Shown here one piece after another: positions 12,419 to 25,399 of a stretch of 64,000 nucleotides of DNA. Position 1 is the first letter of the stretch, and the number at the start of each line of letters is the position of its first letter. The stretch is from the NCBI GenBank assembly GCA_028335825.1, contig JAIOKI010000008.1, forward strand, positions 1-64,000. The letters are read 5' to 3'. Under the pieces are notes generated by a model. The model was not told the origin of the DNA and made no database searches. It saw only the letters and a program-made list of their open reading frames with translations. This DNA comes from Nosema muscidifuracis (Eukaryota; Microsporidia; Nosematidae). The position numbers and the translations under genes were made by a program.

Positions 12419-12661
12419 TAATAAAGACTTAAGAAGAAATCAATAAAGGTAAGTTTTTAGATGATACCTTTGAGTGTGTATTAAGTAAATACTTTTTGTA
12501 TTTTTTATATCATTAAATAATTTCATAATTCTAGAATATTATATTTATTCAATATATTTCTTTAACTTTCAATGATATCATGATTTAAAATAATTATTAT
12601 CCTTCTTACTTTTTTAATATTTAATGATGTGGTTATTAGTAAAAATATTAAGTCTAATTAT

Positions 12662-13582
12662 TTAATAATAATATTTTGGAAGGTCTTTACAAATATATCT
12701 ATATACAATCACAATTAAATTATAAGTTATTATAGCCATCATACTAAATATCATTATAAACATTATCCAATTTGTTCTACATATATTTAAAGATAAAGAC
12801 AGGATATATAAATAACAGATATAACTAGAGAATACAAATATCTCCTTCAAAGATAATCTACTCAAAATTCCAACAATAAATCCTAAAATAAATAATGATA
12901 ATATTATTAACATGTATATATTCCATAATATAGATATCTGTACAACTCCAACTAATAATATAAATAGCAAGTCGATCTTTGGATTGAATTTTTCTTTTTG
13001 ACTTATACTTCTATTAAGTAAAGTCATAAATATATAAAAAACGAATAATACGTTTAATATACATAACAAATATATATTCTCTAATTCTATACAGTAAATT
13101 ATCATATAACTACTAATAGAATAATTTAAAGCTATAAATGATACAATATTCATGCATCTTCTCAATTCATCAGTATCTCCTATTTTCCTAATTAACATAA
13201 GACTTTTAGGAATTAAAGATAAGATGAAAATCACTGTTGATGTATTTACAACTACAATCAGAAATTTATAAGGTATCATATGCAATAATAAAAATCCTAT
13301 TAAATTAAGAGCAATTATAGTAATAAAACTAAGAATATTTATATGATTACATAAAGAGATAAAGCCAAAATGATACCTTATCGAAGTCAATAAAGATATT
13401 GATATATCTCCATATAAATCATAAAAAGATCTACTTGTATTATTACGAAGTAATTTGTATGCACTATTAATAGTATATGCATTACAATTACTGTTGCTTA
13501 CCTTAATGATATTGCAGTATGCCTTTTTGATTTCATCTTGAGTGGCATTTTTGTTGCATTTTAGAATATCATATAGCTGCAT
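12662..13582 (-). CDS. J-like domain protein with multiple membrane segments
   Basis: Residues 1-58 follow the J-domain pattern: LYDILKCNKNATQDEIKKAY is a clear helix I-II, and AYKLLRNNTSRSFYDLYGD is a clear helix III-IV. The loop that should hold the HPD tripeptide reads IIKVSNSNCNAYT, so the motif needed to stimulate Hsp70 ATPase is missing. Residues about 80-300 form roughly seven or eight hydrophobic segments, so the protein is multi-pass with the J-like domain at the N terminus, probably cytosolic. The start is supported by CCC within TTACCCTTA before the ATG. It may be a degenerate relative of ER J proteins such as Sec63-type or DNAJC membrane cochaperones. Without HPD it may tether or scaffold instead. 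The J assignment is firm; the role is inference. Confidence 0.85.
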   Translation of the reverse strand: MQLYDILKCNKNATQDEIKKAYCNIIKVSNSNCNAYTINSAYKLLRNNTSRSFYDLYGDISISLLTSIRYHFGFISLCNHINILSFITIIALNLIGFLLLHMIPYKFLIVVVNTSTVIFILSLIPKSLMLIRKIGDTDELRRCMNIVSFIALNYSISSYMIIYCIELENIYLLCILNVLFVFYIFMTLLNRSISQKEKFNPKIDLLFILLVGVVQISILWNIYMLIILSLFILGFIVGILSRLSLKEIFVFSSYICYLYILSLSLNICRTNWIMFIMIFSMMAIITYNLIVIVYRYICKDLPKYYY

Positions 13583-13585
13583 TAA

Positions 13586-13589
13586 GGGT
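13586..13589 (-). promoter_or_regulatory. CCC-like start box of the J-like gene
   Basis: On the minus strand TTACCCTTA abuts the ATG, one of the clearest examples of the box in this window. Confidence 0.5.
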
Positions 13590-15190
13590 AAGCATCAATG
13601 AAATTATTTATAGAATAAATATCAATTTGTTTATTTTTAATTTGTTGTTATTTACAAATTTATTAATTATTATCTAAATTTCAGATCGATATATCTCTTA
13701 TGATAAAGAGAAGTTTAATGAAACAATATTATCAAAATTCATATTTTTAATTATGATCTTTTATATTAAAATATTAAATAAATTAATTACATAATAATAT
13801 AAAAGATACGTACAAATTAGATATATATTTATGATTTTAAAATAAAAATCATTTAATATTTTTTAAATATTATAACTAATATTAATCTTATGTAAGAACA
13901 ATGAATATATGATATACTATCAAATGATTCATTAATAAATTATAATAAAAATATATCCCTATGACATTTATTTATTTTTGTATGAAATTTAATCTTCATT
14001 ATTATACAAAGACAGTTATGGTCACAAGTTGAATAAATATAATTTTAGACTTATAAATATATTTTCTATTTTAAGTGTATACCAGTATCTTATTCTTTAT
14101 AATTTTATTAGATTATTTCACTTCTCGTTTTGAGTAATTCTGATAAATATATTCTGCATTCATATTTCAACGATATGCTTTCAAGAATCTAGTTATATTT
14201 TTAATTATGTATTTATTTCAGTCTCAATTATATACTAAATCTGTACATGTTAATAATCTATTGATACTAGTTAGTTTTAAATGATCACGACGAGTAGGGA
14301 AAAATTTAAAATTTTAATTTGAAACAGATATATTGAATCTAAAGATATTGATTTTTATTTATGAGCTGATATTAAAATGATACTGATCTATTATGAAAAT
14401 CGAAAATAGTACAGTATAAATATGATTAAATAACAAATTCATTTTTATAAAGTTTTATATGAAATTCTATTTAGCTCAATGATGAATAAACCAGTAATTC
14501 ACTTTTTTATATGTTTCATTATTACAAATCTCTTTATCTAATTCAGTAGCTTATTTTCTATAAATTAAACATAAGATATAAGATTTCTTGTATCAATCAA
14601 TTTCCAAAATAAATTATATTCTTTTATATCTAACCTAATTATCTATATATTATTTAAAAATTAAATATCTTCAAAAAAAGTTAACTTTCATTTCTACTCT
14701 ATATTACATAAAATATATTTCAATTTATAATCAAAATTATACAGCTTAATTAAACATTAATTTTTTTATTCATATTTTTCAGATTTTTATTTTTAAAAAA
14801 TTAATGAATTACTAGATTTTAAAAATAATTATTTTATTGTCTTATATATTAAAGAAAAGACTCATTATAAATCATTTTATATATTATTAAAAATAATGTG
14901 AATTATACTAGAATAAATTAGATTATATATATCATTTTTAAAATTAACTAAACAATATTTTAGATAAAGTAATACTATATATAAGTTGATATAAGAAGAA
15001 AACTTAATGTAAGATATAAATTTTTGAGAAATTACATCATTATATTAAATCCTCAATTTATAGTAAATTTAAATAATTATCCATTTTAAACTAATCTATA
15101 TACCATTTCCAGATTTGTCATCTAAACTAAAAATATTTTTTAAAATAGTAAATTAAATTTTAAAAAGTTTAATGTTAAACATTATAACTA
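13590..15190. other. Intergenic A/T-rich stretch between divergent genes
   Basis: This separates the minus-strand J-like gene from the plus-strand hydrolase, so it holds both promoters. Apart from the C-rich boxes at both edges I see no distinct element. Confidence 0.5.
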
Positions 15191-15195
15191 TATTA

Positions 15196-15198
15196 CCC
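15196..15198 (+). promoter_or_regulatory. CCC-like start box of the hydrolase gene
   Basis: TTACCCAT immediately precedes the ATG at 15201. Confidence 0.5.
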
Positions 15199-15200
15199 AT

Positions 15201-15947
15201 ATGAAAAAGATAAATAGATTTTTTATATTTGTTATAAATTTATTATTTATTTCAAACTTTACATTATTTGTTATACAACGTAAAATACTCTTTACAATGA
15301 AGAGACCTGTAGTCATGGAAGTACGTACTATTTATAACAATATTGATATTTATTTGTTTGATAAAAATAGTTCTACAGATATTATATTCTTCCATGGTTC
15401 AATCATTTCAGGTGTTATTTATAAAAAGTTATTGCAAGATATGGCTGATAAAACTAATCATAATGTTTTATCATTCAATATGAGGGGTGTATTTAATTCT
15501 AGAGGTGTACCATCAGAAAAAGGAATACGAAATGAAGTCAATTTATTTTCTGATTTTGTAAAGAAAAGGGGTAAAAAATTAATAGTTTTTGGCCAATCAC
15601 TTGGTTGTTGTTTAGCTATCCAATTTAGTAGACTGATGAAATGTACAAAAGTTATTTTAGAGAATCCTTTTATTGATTATAAATCAGTTATTAAGTATAA
15701 ATTTTATTCTTCTATATTTTCATATCTAGTAGTAGATACATGGAAGAATACAGATATCAAATATTTAGAAAATGTCTTATTTCTCTTAAGTGATAAAGAT
15801 ACTCTTATAAAAAATTCAGAAGGTCTACAGTTGGCTAATATGGCACATAATAGTTCTATACAATATTTGAAAAGAAGTACTCATTTTGATGCTGCTAGAA
15901 ATCCAGAGTATTATTCTTTTATAATATCATACCTCAATAAAATATAA
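15201..15947 (+). CDS. Alpha/beta hydrolase, membrane-anchored, Bem46/ABHD13-like
   Basis: A 248-residue serine hydrolase. Residues 8-25 form a hydrophobic anchor or signal sequence. The catalytic layout is complete: HG at 65-66 (oxyanion region), the nucleophile elbow GQSLG at 131-135 with Ser133, a likely acid at Asp198 within LLSDKDTLI, and His228 in STHFDAARN. NMRG at 93-96 matches the conserved strand-loop of the Bem46/ABHD13 group, as does the length (usually 250-340). Members are ER or plasma-membrane esterases, lipases or thioesterases of unsettled substrate. The start is chosen from the anchor and the CCC box directly upstream. It is a single gene with no operon. The fold is certain, the subfamily likely, the substrate unknown. 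Confidence 0.92.
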   Translation: MKKINRFFIFVINLLFISNFTLFVIQRKILFTMKRPVVMEVRTIYNNIDIYLFDKNSSTDIIFFHGSIISGVIYKKLLQDMADKTNHNVLSFNMRGVFNSRGVPSEKGIRNEVNLFSDFVKKRGKKLIVFGQSLGCCLAIQFSRLMKCTKVILENPFIDYKSVIKYKFYSSIFSYLVVDTWKNTDIKYLENVLFLLSDKDTLIKNSEGLQLANMAHNSSIQYLKRSTHFDAARNPEYYSFIISYLNKI

Positions 15948-16295
15948 TTTTATATTAATATCACATATAGCAGGGTTAACAATATTTTTACAACATATAC
16001 AAATAGTCAAGATAAATATAAATTACAGAAAATAGATCAATTATATAAATAGAAGTATTTGAGAAAAATATCAACTTATATAATTATTTAATTAAAAAAC
16101 TTTTGAATTATTTTTAACCATCTAATTCTATTTATTGATATAATGACTTAAAACATTAAATATTTTAATCTTAAACAAATCATAACTGTATCATTTAAAT
16201 TTACATGATTTTTTTGAATAATTATCAATTTTGTTTTAAAACAGTTTTTTTGTTCATAATAAGTATAAAATAATTCTCTTATATAAACAATTAAA
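15948..16295. other. Intergenic stretch
   Basis: No element is seen between the hydrolase and the decayed gene that follows. An open frame on the minus strand here (16148-16342) is antisense to that decayed gene and has no coding character. Confidence 0.5.
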
Positions 16296-16895
16296 ATGAC
16301 ATCATCATGTGTTCTTAAACTCACAGTTGAAGAAAATGACACATTATTACTAGCTGATCAATATTCTACTACTGGAGATATTATTACATTAAATATGTAA
16401 TTTTAATACTCAACTATCTAGTAGTGCTACATTCACTATCAATAGTACCTGTTATCTAAATTATATATCATATAGTACTCAGGAGGATTACAAATTTTAT
16501 AGAAATAGTATGGGTAAAAAATTAAATGTAGTAGAAGGATCAAATAATGCTAAAGATAAAGTTAAAATTGACGTAAAAGATACAAAGAATAGTGGTGAAA
16601 ATGACATTTCAAAAACTATAGATACAGTTTAAGTTGACATAGAAAAAAAATAAAGATACTAATATTTTAGAAGGAACAAATGTTATTGTTGAAAATTATG
16701 GGTGGATGAAATCAAGATAATATAACAAAAATAAAACCTAAAAAATACATCAATCATTTAACTTTAATATTGTTAGTATCAAAGAAAGGTGATTTAGAAT
16801 ATGGTTATAACTATTCAAAGTCTATCATTATAATAACAGAAATAGGGAAGAGAAATAATCTTTTAAAAATAATGAGTGAAACATTTCTACAATAA
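16296..16895 (+). pseudogene. Decayed gene, Ser/Thr/Asn- and Lys/Asp-rich, unknown
   Basis: About 200 codons of coding-like sequence lie on the plus strand in shifting frames. From the ATG at 16296 a frame reads SSCVLKLTVEENDTLLLADQ and ends at a TAA. The next part holds SSSATFTINSTCYLNYISYS, then a Lys/Asp-rich stretch ending at another TAA near 16630. Then come ILEGTNVIVENYG and, in the last part, INHLTLILLVSKKGDLEYGY, to a TAA at 16893. At least three breaks are visible. The local base composition is richer in G than the flanks, as in the intact genes. No family is recognised. Hydrophobic content is low, so it was probably not a membrane protein. Confidence 0.6.
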
Positions 16896-19166
16896 ACTAT
16901 ATATATATAATATTTAAGTTTTATTATTTTAATTTATCTTCTTAATTCTTGTATGAGTAAAAAAATGATATTAAATTTATTTCATTATAATCTTCTTAAA
17001 TTGATCTTTTAAATATAAATTATTAATTATTTTTATCATTAATTTACTTAATATTATTTTTAATTAAATATCTATATGATAAATTTATTAGTATGAATAT
17101 TTGATTAATAAGATGTTAATTTCAAAACACATAAATAATTCTTTAGTCAGTATTTTAATGTTTAAATAAATTAATAAAATTATTAAATAATAAATGTTTG
17201 TGTAATTATTTGACAATACAACATTTATTAACAAGATTATGTCTAGTAGTAGGATAAAAATATTTTCTAATAATTTTTTTATAAAAATGACCCTTCATTT
17301 ACTTTCTCTTTACAATTGTTATAATTATAGATTAGAGACTCATACAAAGAATATAAAATAACTGATAATTTGAAAGATACTTTTTTATGCTTTTAAGATA
17401 AATATATAAAGTGAAATATTCTTGTTGAAAATATATCATTTCTCATATAATATATAACTATATTTTTACACAAATACTAGAATAGTATCATTCTTCACAT
17501 CTAAATATCAAGATAATTTACAGACTTTTTCGAGATATTCCTTTGTCACATTGGATATTCAAATAAGAATATAGAGAAGAGTTTTAATTTTTAATTATTT
17601 CCTCTACTTAAGAAATTCACTATTAAATATGTAAGTGACAAACTTTAACATTCTTTATAAAAATTTCTAGTATACACATAATATTGAATATGCTATAAAT
17701 TTAAAAAATGTTATACTTCACCTGATATTATCCTATGTCTCTCTACTCTATACCATTATTAGATGATATTAAAATTATGATTAATAACCATCTCATGATA
17801 AAGTAGATAGATGATTTGATAAAATATTAGATTTGTTAATCGAACCTTTGATTAGATTAGAAGTAATTTTTTAGTATAATCCTATTTATTTTGTTTCATA
17901 CTATATTGTAGATTCAAAATCATTAATATCTTTATCTTAATATTAACCATGTTGAAATATAATGGTGTCTTTATATTAAGAAAATATTGTTATTGTTCAT
18001 ATCTTTATTTTTTATTTGTTTAATTGGATTATATCATATATATTAAATGCCCTTCAGTTCACAACTTCTGATTTCTTATTTTCAATAGGGTTTCATCTTT
18101 TTACATTGGTTTTTATGAAATTTATATTTTAAGACAAATAATAGAATTCTTTACATTGAAGATAATGTAATCTTATTTTTAGAATTCAATCTAAATGAAA
18201 ATATTACAGATGATTAAATAAATTATGTTTCGAATAATTTCAAATTTAAAATTATTATTATAATAATAATTAGATTGATCATAAATTAATTTGTAATTCT
18301 TTTTTAATAATAGAAATAAACTAAAAAACATAACTTAGATTAATAAATAAAAGCATTAACACAAATATGCAGAAACTTATAAAATATTGATTTATATGTT
18401 ATATACAAATGAATCTAAAAAGTTGATAAGAAATAAAAGACTTTGTAAATTTACAAAAATATCAATATGAAATGAAAGAATTTTGTTTATAAAAATAAAT
18501 ACTTCTAATAATTTTACTGATTTATGTAACATGAAAGTATTATTTACATAAATAACATTTTAAATATTTTTTTATTTAAATGATAAATTAACCATCTTCT
18601 ATGTTCATAAAATAAGCTACTAGTCATAGAAATATTATTTTATATTTTCTTTTACTCATATGAAATTCAATCTTTAATTGAGCTATTTTCTGATTTTTGA
18701 CATCATATTCTGTTTTTATGTTTTCTAATTTATCTACATCTATACATATTGTAAATTTTTTATTATATCATCCTAATTTATATAAAGAATATTATTTTGT
18801 ATTTTAGTGTATTTATCAATAAAAATTATTTAGTTGAAAACATTCTCATATATTTGATCTAGATTAACAAAAGATAATTAAAGTTTTAATTTATTATTAT
18901 TGTATTTGAAATTAATTTTATAATATTATATATTAGAAAAGCTTATCATTAATTGAAAAATCTTCGATCATTTAAATACATGAAAATTGAATTAATTTAT
19001 TCTATTTATATTAATAAAATTACACGTAGTAAAACAAAGTATTATTTCAATGTTTTATTGTAATAAATTTATTGCTTTCAGAATTTGATTATTGAAAGAA
19101 ATTAATATGTTTTTATTAAGTGATTAATTAAAAGAATTACATAAATTTATATATTTTAGATCCATA
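16896..19166. other. Non-coding A/T-rich stretch
   Basis: No supported feature. The tail carries the promoter of the 19167 gene, where no C-rich box is evident beyond a weak ATCCATA just before the ATG. Confidence 0.5.
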
Positions 19167-20495
19167 ATGTATTTGATAACTTTATACTTCTTGATTATAT
19201 TTAGTACTAGAAATTATTCTGATGAGATGTATGTAATAAAAGAGATCCTTCCGAGTAAAGATTATATACTCATTGATTTAGGATCTCTAGATGAATCTGA
19301 TTTTATTACTGATAAGATAGATAATTATGAAAATAATTCAGTTATACGCTATGAGATATTAGAAAGTTACAATGTTATTGATGATTATCTTTCTTTAAAT
19401 ACATATATTGACAATCTTGATCAAAATATAGATAACAATTCTGTTACTTTACCAAATCAATCTCATGAGAACAAACCAGTTAATCTTTCAAATTTTAATA
19501 ACACAAATATTATTCCAATAGATGAGTTTATTAAGTTCAATAAGATTATATGTATGTTTCATAATGATATAGAACAAATCAAATTACAGTTAAAATATTT
19601 ATTGAATTTAATAAACACTAAGAATAATTTTTATGTAGTTTATAAAGATATATTATTAAATTCAATGAAGAACTATAAGTTTTTACCAAAAATCTTTCAT
19701 ATTGATAGATTTGATAATACTGATGATATTTATGATAGTATTGATTTAATATTTAAATATATGAACTTTATGAAAGAATTTGATTTTAGTAAATTTAATC
19801 TATCACATTTCTGCAACTTTGATGGTAAAAATGAATTATACCGAATCATTATTAAATTTACAACCATGGATAAATTCAACTTATCTATTTTTTCATTTAG
19901 TAAATATAACGTCTCATTTTTAGATAAAATAACAAAAGATGTTTATCAAGAAATGAATGATAAGAAAATATCTAAAGAAAAATTAATTTCATGTATAATA
20001 GAAAGTATAAATAATATTGAAGACTCTTTAGACAAAATTATACTTTACAAATGTTTTTTCGATATTCTTATAAAGAATAATATTTATTGTTTAATTAGAC
20101 TTTTACTTCATATAATAATGTATTATAGAGAGGGTAAAGTTTATTTAATTAATACTAATATTTATTTTTTATTCGACAGATTATCATATTTAATTATATG
20201 TTGTAATCCTCAGTTGAATATAAATCTAAAATGTATTTTAAAATATAAAAATAATAAAATTTTAAAATTGTATTCAGATTACTATCTAACAAAATCAAAA
20301 GATTTATTAAGAGAAAATATCGAAATCTATGGACTAATTTTAAATTTGATAGATGAAAATCAAACAAATGATTATCGTAACCTATATGATATAGTAATTA
20401 ATAGTCATTTCTCCAACAATATAGCAATTAAATTTATGTCAAACATGATAATGCAAGGTGTAATAAAGATATTAGAAGATAATAAAATACTTTAA
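19167..20495 (+). CDS. Putative secreted protein, 442 residues
   Basis: The longest uninterrupted gene of the window. Residues 1-16 (MYLITLYFLIIFSTRN) form a signal peptide. Residues about 20-75 are acidic, about 80-115 are Asn/Asp-rich and low in order (with DNLDQNIDNNSVTLPNQ), and about 120-440 are helical and charged, with short hydrophobic faces but no convincing membrane segment. Cysteines are sparse (about nine) and lack a repeated pattern, so it is not a member of the cysteine-rich family. No domain is recognised. Large secreted helical proteins of unknown function are common in microsporidia and some act in the host cell; that is only an analogy. Kilobases of non-coding DNA isolate it on both sides. 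Confidence 0.85.
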   Translation: MYLITLYFLIIFSTRNYSDEMYVIKEILPSKDYILIDLGSLDESDFITDKIDNYENNSVIRYEILESYNVIDDYLSLNTYIDNLDQNIDNNSVTLPNQSHENKPVNLSNFNNTNIIPIDEFIKFNKIICMFHNDIEQIKLQLKYLLNLINTKNNFYVVYKDILLNSMKNYKFLPKIFHIDRFDNTDDIYDSIDLIFKYMNFMKEFDFSKFNLSHFCNFDGKNELYRIIIKFTTMDKFNLSIFSFSKYNVSFLDKITKDVYQEMNDKKISKEKLISCIIESINNIEDSLDKIILYKCFFDILIKNNIYCLIRLLLHIIMYYREGKVYLINTNIYFLFDRLSYLIICCNPQLNINLKCILKYKNNKILKLYSDYYLTKSKDLLRENIEIYGLILNLIDENQTNDYRNLYDIVINSHFSNNIAIKFMSNMIMQGVIKILEDNKIL

Positions 20496-23400
20496 TTAAT
20501 GATTTTGTAGTTCTATAGTTATTATCATATTACTTTAATATTCATCATTTATTGATTATATTTAATTTTTCAAATAACACAAAATAGATTTAATTCATTA
20601 TTATCAACTATCTATTATTATATATGGTTGAAATATTTAGAAATAAATTCATTATAATACTGCTCTAAATGCATCCAATGGCGAAGAGTGATTCAAGTAC
20701 ATTTTAAATTATAGGGTATTTTTAAGCATAGAAGAATCCCATGATAATTAATGTCAATCTTCTATATCTCATCTTCTTGTATCAGGTAAATGCTTGTGAT
20801 TTTAAAGTATTAGAATAATTCCGTTATTTTTATCTTTCTTTTGTTGTTATATACTTTCTCATAGTTAAGAGTCTAATTTAATAAACAAAATTAAAGATAA
20901 AAATAAATTCGGTAATATCATAATTTAATATAGCTAATAAATCTTATTACTCTGATGAAATATTAAGTTCTAACAATTGAATATATTCATAATATAGATT
21001 ATTTGATTCTATTTCTTTTACTTATTATAAATAATAATAAACTTTTAATATTAACATATATAGAATTAATAATTTATAAATATCTGTAAGCTACTAAATT
21101 TTAAACTAATTATATAATTAACTTCTTTGAAATTAAGAAAATATAGAAATCTAATCATCTTTGACATAATAACATATTTTTCTTCTTTGCTTGTATGGAG
21201 AAATATTTACTCAAAGAATAACGAATCAATATAAAACACGAACACAAATTAGTCTTCTACAATAATAACATGAGTTGTCTCTATATATCATTTAATAACA
21301 CTAACTAACTCTGATATAATCTTCTTTAATTATCTCATTGATTGTATGTTACAGTTTTTGTTTATGTAAATGAAAGTAAAAATACATTACTATATTGTAT
21401 AAATCTAATAATTTTATGTAATTCAGTGTTTCTTTTATGGATGTTTTTTTTAAAACTTTTATTATAATGAAATAGATATTATAAATAGTAAAAATTTTAT
21501 ATTTTATAGCCTTGTATCATTAATATTTTGTCTTTTAAATATACTTTTTTATTTGAATCTATCAAATTATTATATTGAGAATCATCACTTTTGATGCATG
21601 TTAATATTTCTTTCTAGGTTGCTTAAACAAATATCTTAGTATGAAAAAAACAATTTTCTATTAGATAGTCTAATCAAAACTGTCTTTTAATGTAGATATA
21701 TTTTTTAATTATTTATATATTATAATTCATTAGTAATAAATAATATTTAGTAAATGTTTAAGAGTATACGTGAAAAAATAACTTTTTATTTCCAGAGATT
21801 TAATATTAACCATCTTAAAATTTTATTTAGAATATATCTATAAGTGTTGAACTGGTCAAAACTGTAATCGAGTAGAAAGTTGAGTTATTAAGTAAATTAA
21901 CTCTTCAACATTTCTTTTTTTAGTATTATTTATATTTACACATGTCAACAAAATACTTTTGTAAACTTTATATAAAACTTATAGATTTGCTATATTTCTC
22001 AATCAATATATTGATTAACCTATATTAATTACTTATCTAATAATTTTTGTAAAAGATATCTTGGCTTTAAACTGACAAAGTATAAATTTATTCTTTAATG
22101 AGTATCTTATCAATTCCATTGCAAAGATTTCATATAGAAAATAATTATAAAAAGGTTTTTCTTTAACCAGAGCATAGCATCATCAGAATTTTTACAAAAT
22201 AGAAGACAATTAATCTTTAAGGTCTTATTTTATAGATTCTTTGGAATATTCAAAATAAAATTCTCATTTATATAAGCTAAGAAATATATTAATTCCATTC
22301 TTTAAATTTAAAAATCAATGATATTACATAACTTAATACAATTATATGTTAACTTTATTTTTTCCGTTTTTTAAACTCTAAAATAAATATAGTCTAAAAA
22401 AGATAAATGATACCTAAAGGGGTTAAGAAATATTATTTAACTCAAAATAAAATAAATTTTAGTTTATCATACAATTATGTGTATTGTGTCTAAACGAATA
22501 TTAAATTCAATTTCTATAAATTTTATTTTAAGTAGTCTAAATTAAATTTTAATTATATCTATCTCGTTTTTCTTAATATGATTGTATATATGTTGTTAGA
22601 CAAAAATACATTTAATTTTACTTGTGTTTGTAAATTAAAAATATTAACTTAATAAATTTTATTCTTAAATTAAACCTCCACTTTTTAATTAAATTTAATA
22701 TTCTAATCTATTAAAGTATTCAAAATTTTACATCTATTTTGAGATTAATTTTCAAGAATTCAATTATACTTACATGCTTATATCATATTTTAATTCTAGT
22801 TTCAATTATTTAAAAATGTCGAAACATAAATACAATATACTAGTTAACCACACTACATCAATTTATAAAAATAAGTTAAGAATTATATTGTATGTGTTCA
22901 CTTGAGATAAATTAATAACAAACTTTGAACGATGATATAGAAAAAACTAAAGATAGATGATTAGACTTAGAAATTATACAGATAAAAGTCATCAAGATGA
23001 TTTAATAGAGATCAACACTTATAAGCATCCGAAGAGCAAGTTATAAAAATTTTAGTAATGATAAGAAGAGATTTAAGATAAATGAAACTTCAAATCTAAG
23101 AAGGTTGATAACGTGATTCTATATCTAAATGAATAAAATTTATCTGCTGAAAAATAATTAAGATTGTTAATTCATTTTGTAAAAAAAACAAAATAATTAA
23201 TGTCTAAAATTGATCAAAATTTATTTTTCAAGTTCAATTATAATAATTAATATATTTATTAAATTTTAAACTAATTTTTATAACATTTGTTGTAATGCAC
23301 CAATAATGATATAAAATTTACATACCTTATAAAAAATAAACTATTATGAATTAAAATATTCTACATATGAAAATCGATGATTTCGCAAAACACTTGACAA

Positions 23401-23589
23401 ATTTAGTCTTATATTATGTAATTCTATATGATAAACTGATAGAAAGAAACAAGTCTTTGTATAGATGATTATTTTTATAGGTACCAATATAATAATCTCT
23501 TGGAAATACTTCAATACAATTTATATAATAAAGTGGTTGGTATATGCAAACTACAAATTTCAATGATTTCTTAAATTTCTAATATAGAG
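20496..23589. other. Long non-coding stretch
   Basis: No gene is supported over three kilobases. Around 22900-23150 composition is slightly richer in purines with short broken frames, possibly old coding or element sequence, but nothing can be identified. Confidence 0.4.
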
Positions 23590-23900
23590 CAATACTTGCT
23601 GATTCATCATTTATTTCAGCAAATGAAATCTATACTAGTGTTTTTAGAACCCTTTGTGACATTATGAGTTTGGTTCTGTCATAATGACAAGATGTATCAT
23701 TGGTATTGTAAATGTCTCTATTATAAGATAAAGTCTAATAGTATGCTATTTACTAGTATTCAAGATTTAACTATTTTTTATATTACTTAATTAATTTCAA
23801 CAGATGGTAGAAGATTATTCTTAAATAGAGGATTAGATTGAGAAAAGAAGATTGTTGATTGTAATATAGAATATTAAATAGAATTTTTATTGATGAGAAT
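23590..23900 (+). mobile_element. Remnant of a DNA transposon, possibly Merlin/IS1595-like
   Basis: This segment and 59990-60240 match in nucleotide sequence (blocks such as GTAAATGTCTCTAT, TATGC-ATTTACT-GTATT and CAGATGG) and share translated wording: W-x-C-K-C-L-Y, then KSN/KSD, then PFTGILD or LFTSIQD, then DGR/DGK. The W-x-C-x-C...S pattern recalls the N-terminal zinc ribbon of IS1595/Merlin transposases, which are frequent in microsporidia. Frames are broken in both copies, and the catalytic DDE part was not recognised. The left edge of the large tandem duplication falls inside this remnant. Confidence 0.35.
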
Positions 23901-25399
23901 TTTAAGTGGTTATATGAAGCATATGTCATACATAGAGATTTCAATAAACAAAGTTTTACTATGGTATATTATTGTTTTTCGAATAAAAATGAATAAATTT
24001 ATGTTAATGTCTTCAAAATAATTAATCCTTTTTGGTTAATCACCAAGTAGATTTTCTCAATTTCTCAAATTACAGGTCTCTTCTTTTCATTGTAGATAGA
24101 CTACATGAAGATGTGTTCAGAGTTTAGAATTTGTTTCATAATATAACCAACACGGACATTTTTTCATACTTGGTATTGATGATCACTTCTTCAGCTCTAG
24201 TTATAATTGATAAATCTTGGAATTACATAAGTATTTTATATATTTTTATGATGAAAACTTATTAAATTATGTAAAAAAGAAATTGTAGATCATTGTTTGA
24301 TAGAGAAATATAATACTTTTCAAGTGGAGATAATAATGCTGACTAATGATATTCTTAAAATTGAATAATCTAATTAATTTTACTTTCTTGGTGGTTCTAT
24401 ATACTCAGAGATATTCAAATATTGAATAAAGTAGAAATAAATAGAATGATTACAGGATTAAAGTCATAAATAGAAAGAAATAATATGTTGATTATGAAAG
24501 CGAAAATATGAGATTATAATAGATCTTTTATTACATGTCTAATTAAGTCAAAAGAACTTCTGTGTGGTTTGAAAAGACCAATTATATTAAATGTTAAATA
24601 TTTTTTATGGTATTATTTTTTAGATATTTTGAGGGTTTTGTGAAATAACAAACAAATAAAAAATAAAATTACCCCTATGTTTATTGATATTTTATATACA
24701 TAATACAAAGCTCTAATATCAAATATCTTAATTTATATCATGAAGAAAAACAAATGATGACTTATCAATAAAGAAATAATTCAACTTATGTTTGATAACA
24801 TTTATGATATATTGATAATGAATTCTAAATTTGATGAAACATTTATAGATGATGATTTTATGCTGAGATAATATCTATTTTATAGTAATGAAGTTAAGTT
24901 TATTGTTCTTAAAATTATGAAATTACTAAGTTCATGATATAAAGATTATGATAAATTTTCAAATACATTTTTTTGGATAATATTGCCATGGAGATCTAGT
25001 AAATTAAAGAAATGTTTCTCCTTAATTAAGAACTTCTTCTTTTATGATCCCTGTATTTTTTTAATTTTTTGCCATATAATACTAATTAAAGTATTCCGTA
25101 TCCTAAACTTTTGCAAGACATTCCTTCTCACTTATGCTAGTGGAGTTTTTTCTTCATTTCAGATTTGAGATAAAATGCTTCTAATATTAACAGATCATTA
25201 TAATATGTCTAGTTAAATTCTATTTGTTTACATAAATATCTTTAAATATTTCTTCATGTTTGATGTTCTAATTATAATCAATCTTATATTTTATTATATG
25301 ATATAACTGCTTGGAAATGACTACACATCTAGTAATAAAATTCATTCAATAATTAATCATTTATGTAGCTTTCATATTTGTTGTAACTTTGAATTTCTT

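Noticed and set aside
16148-16342. 64-codon minus-strand frame
   Set aside because: Overlaps the start of a plus-strand decayed gene in antisense and lacks a start box.
24983-25168. 61-codon plus-strand frame, repeated at 33831-34016
   Set aside because: Lies beside the element fossil, has no start box and no coding character; its identity in both copies only reflects the duplication.
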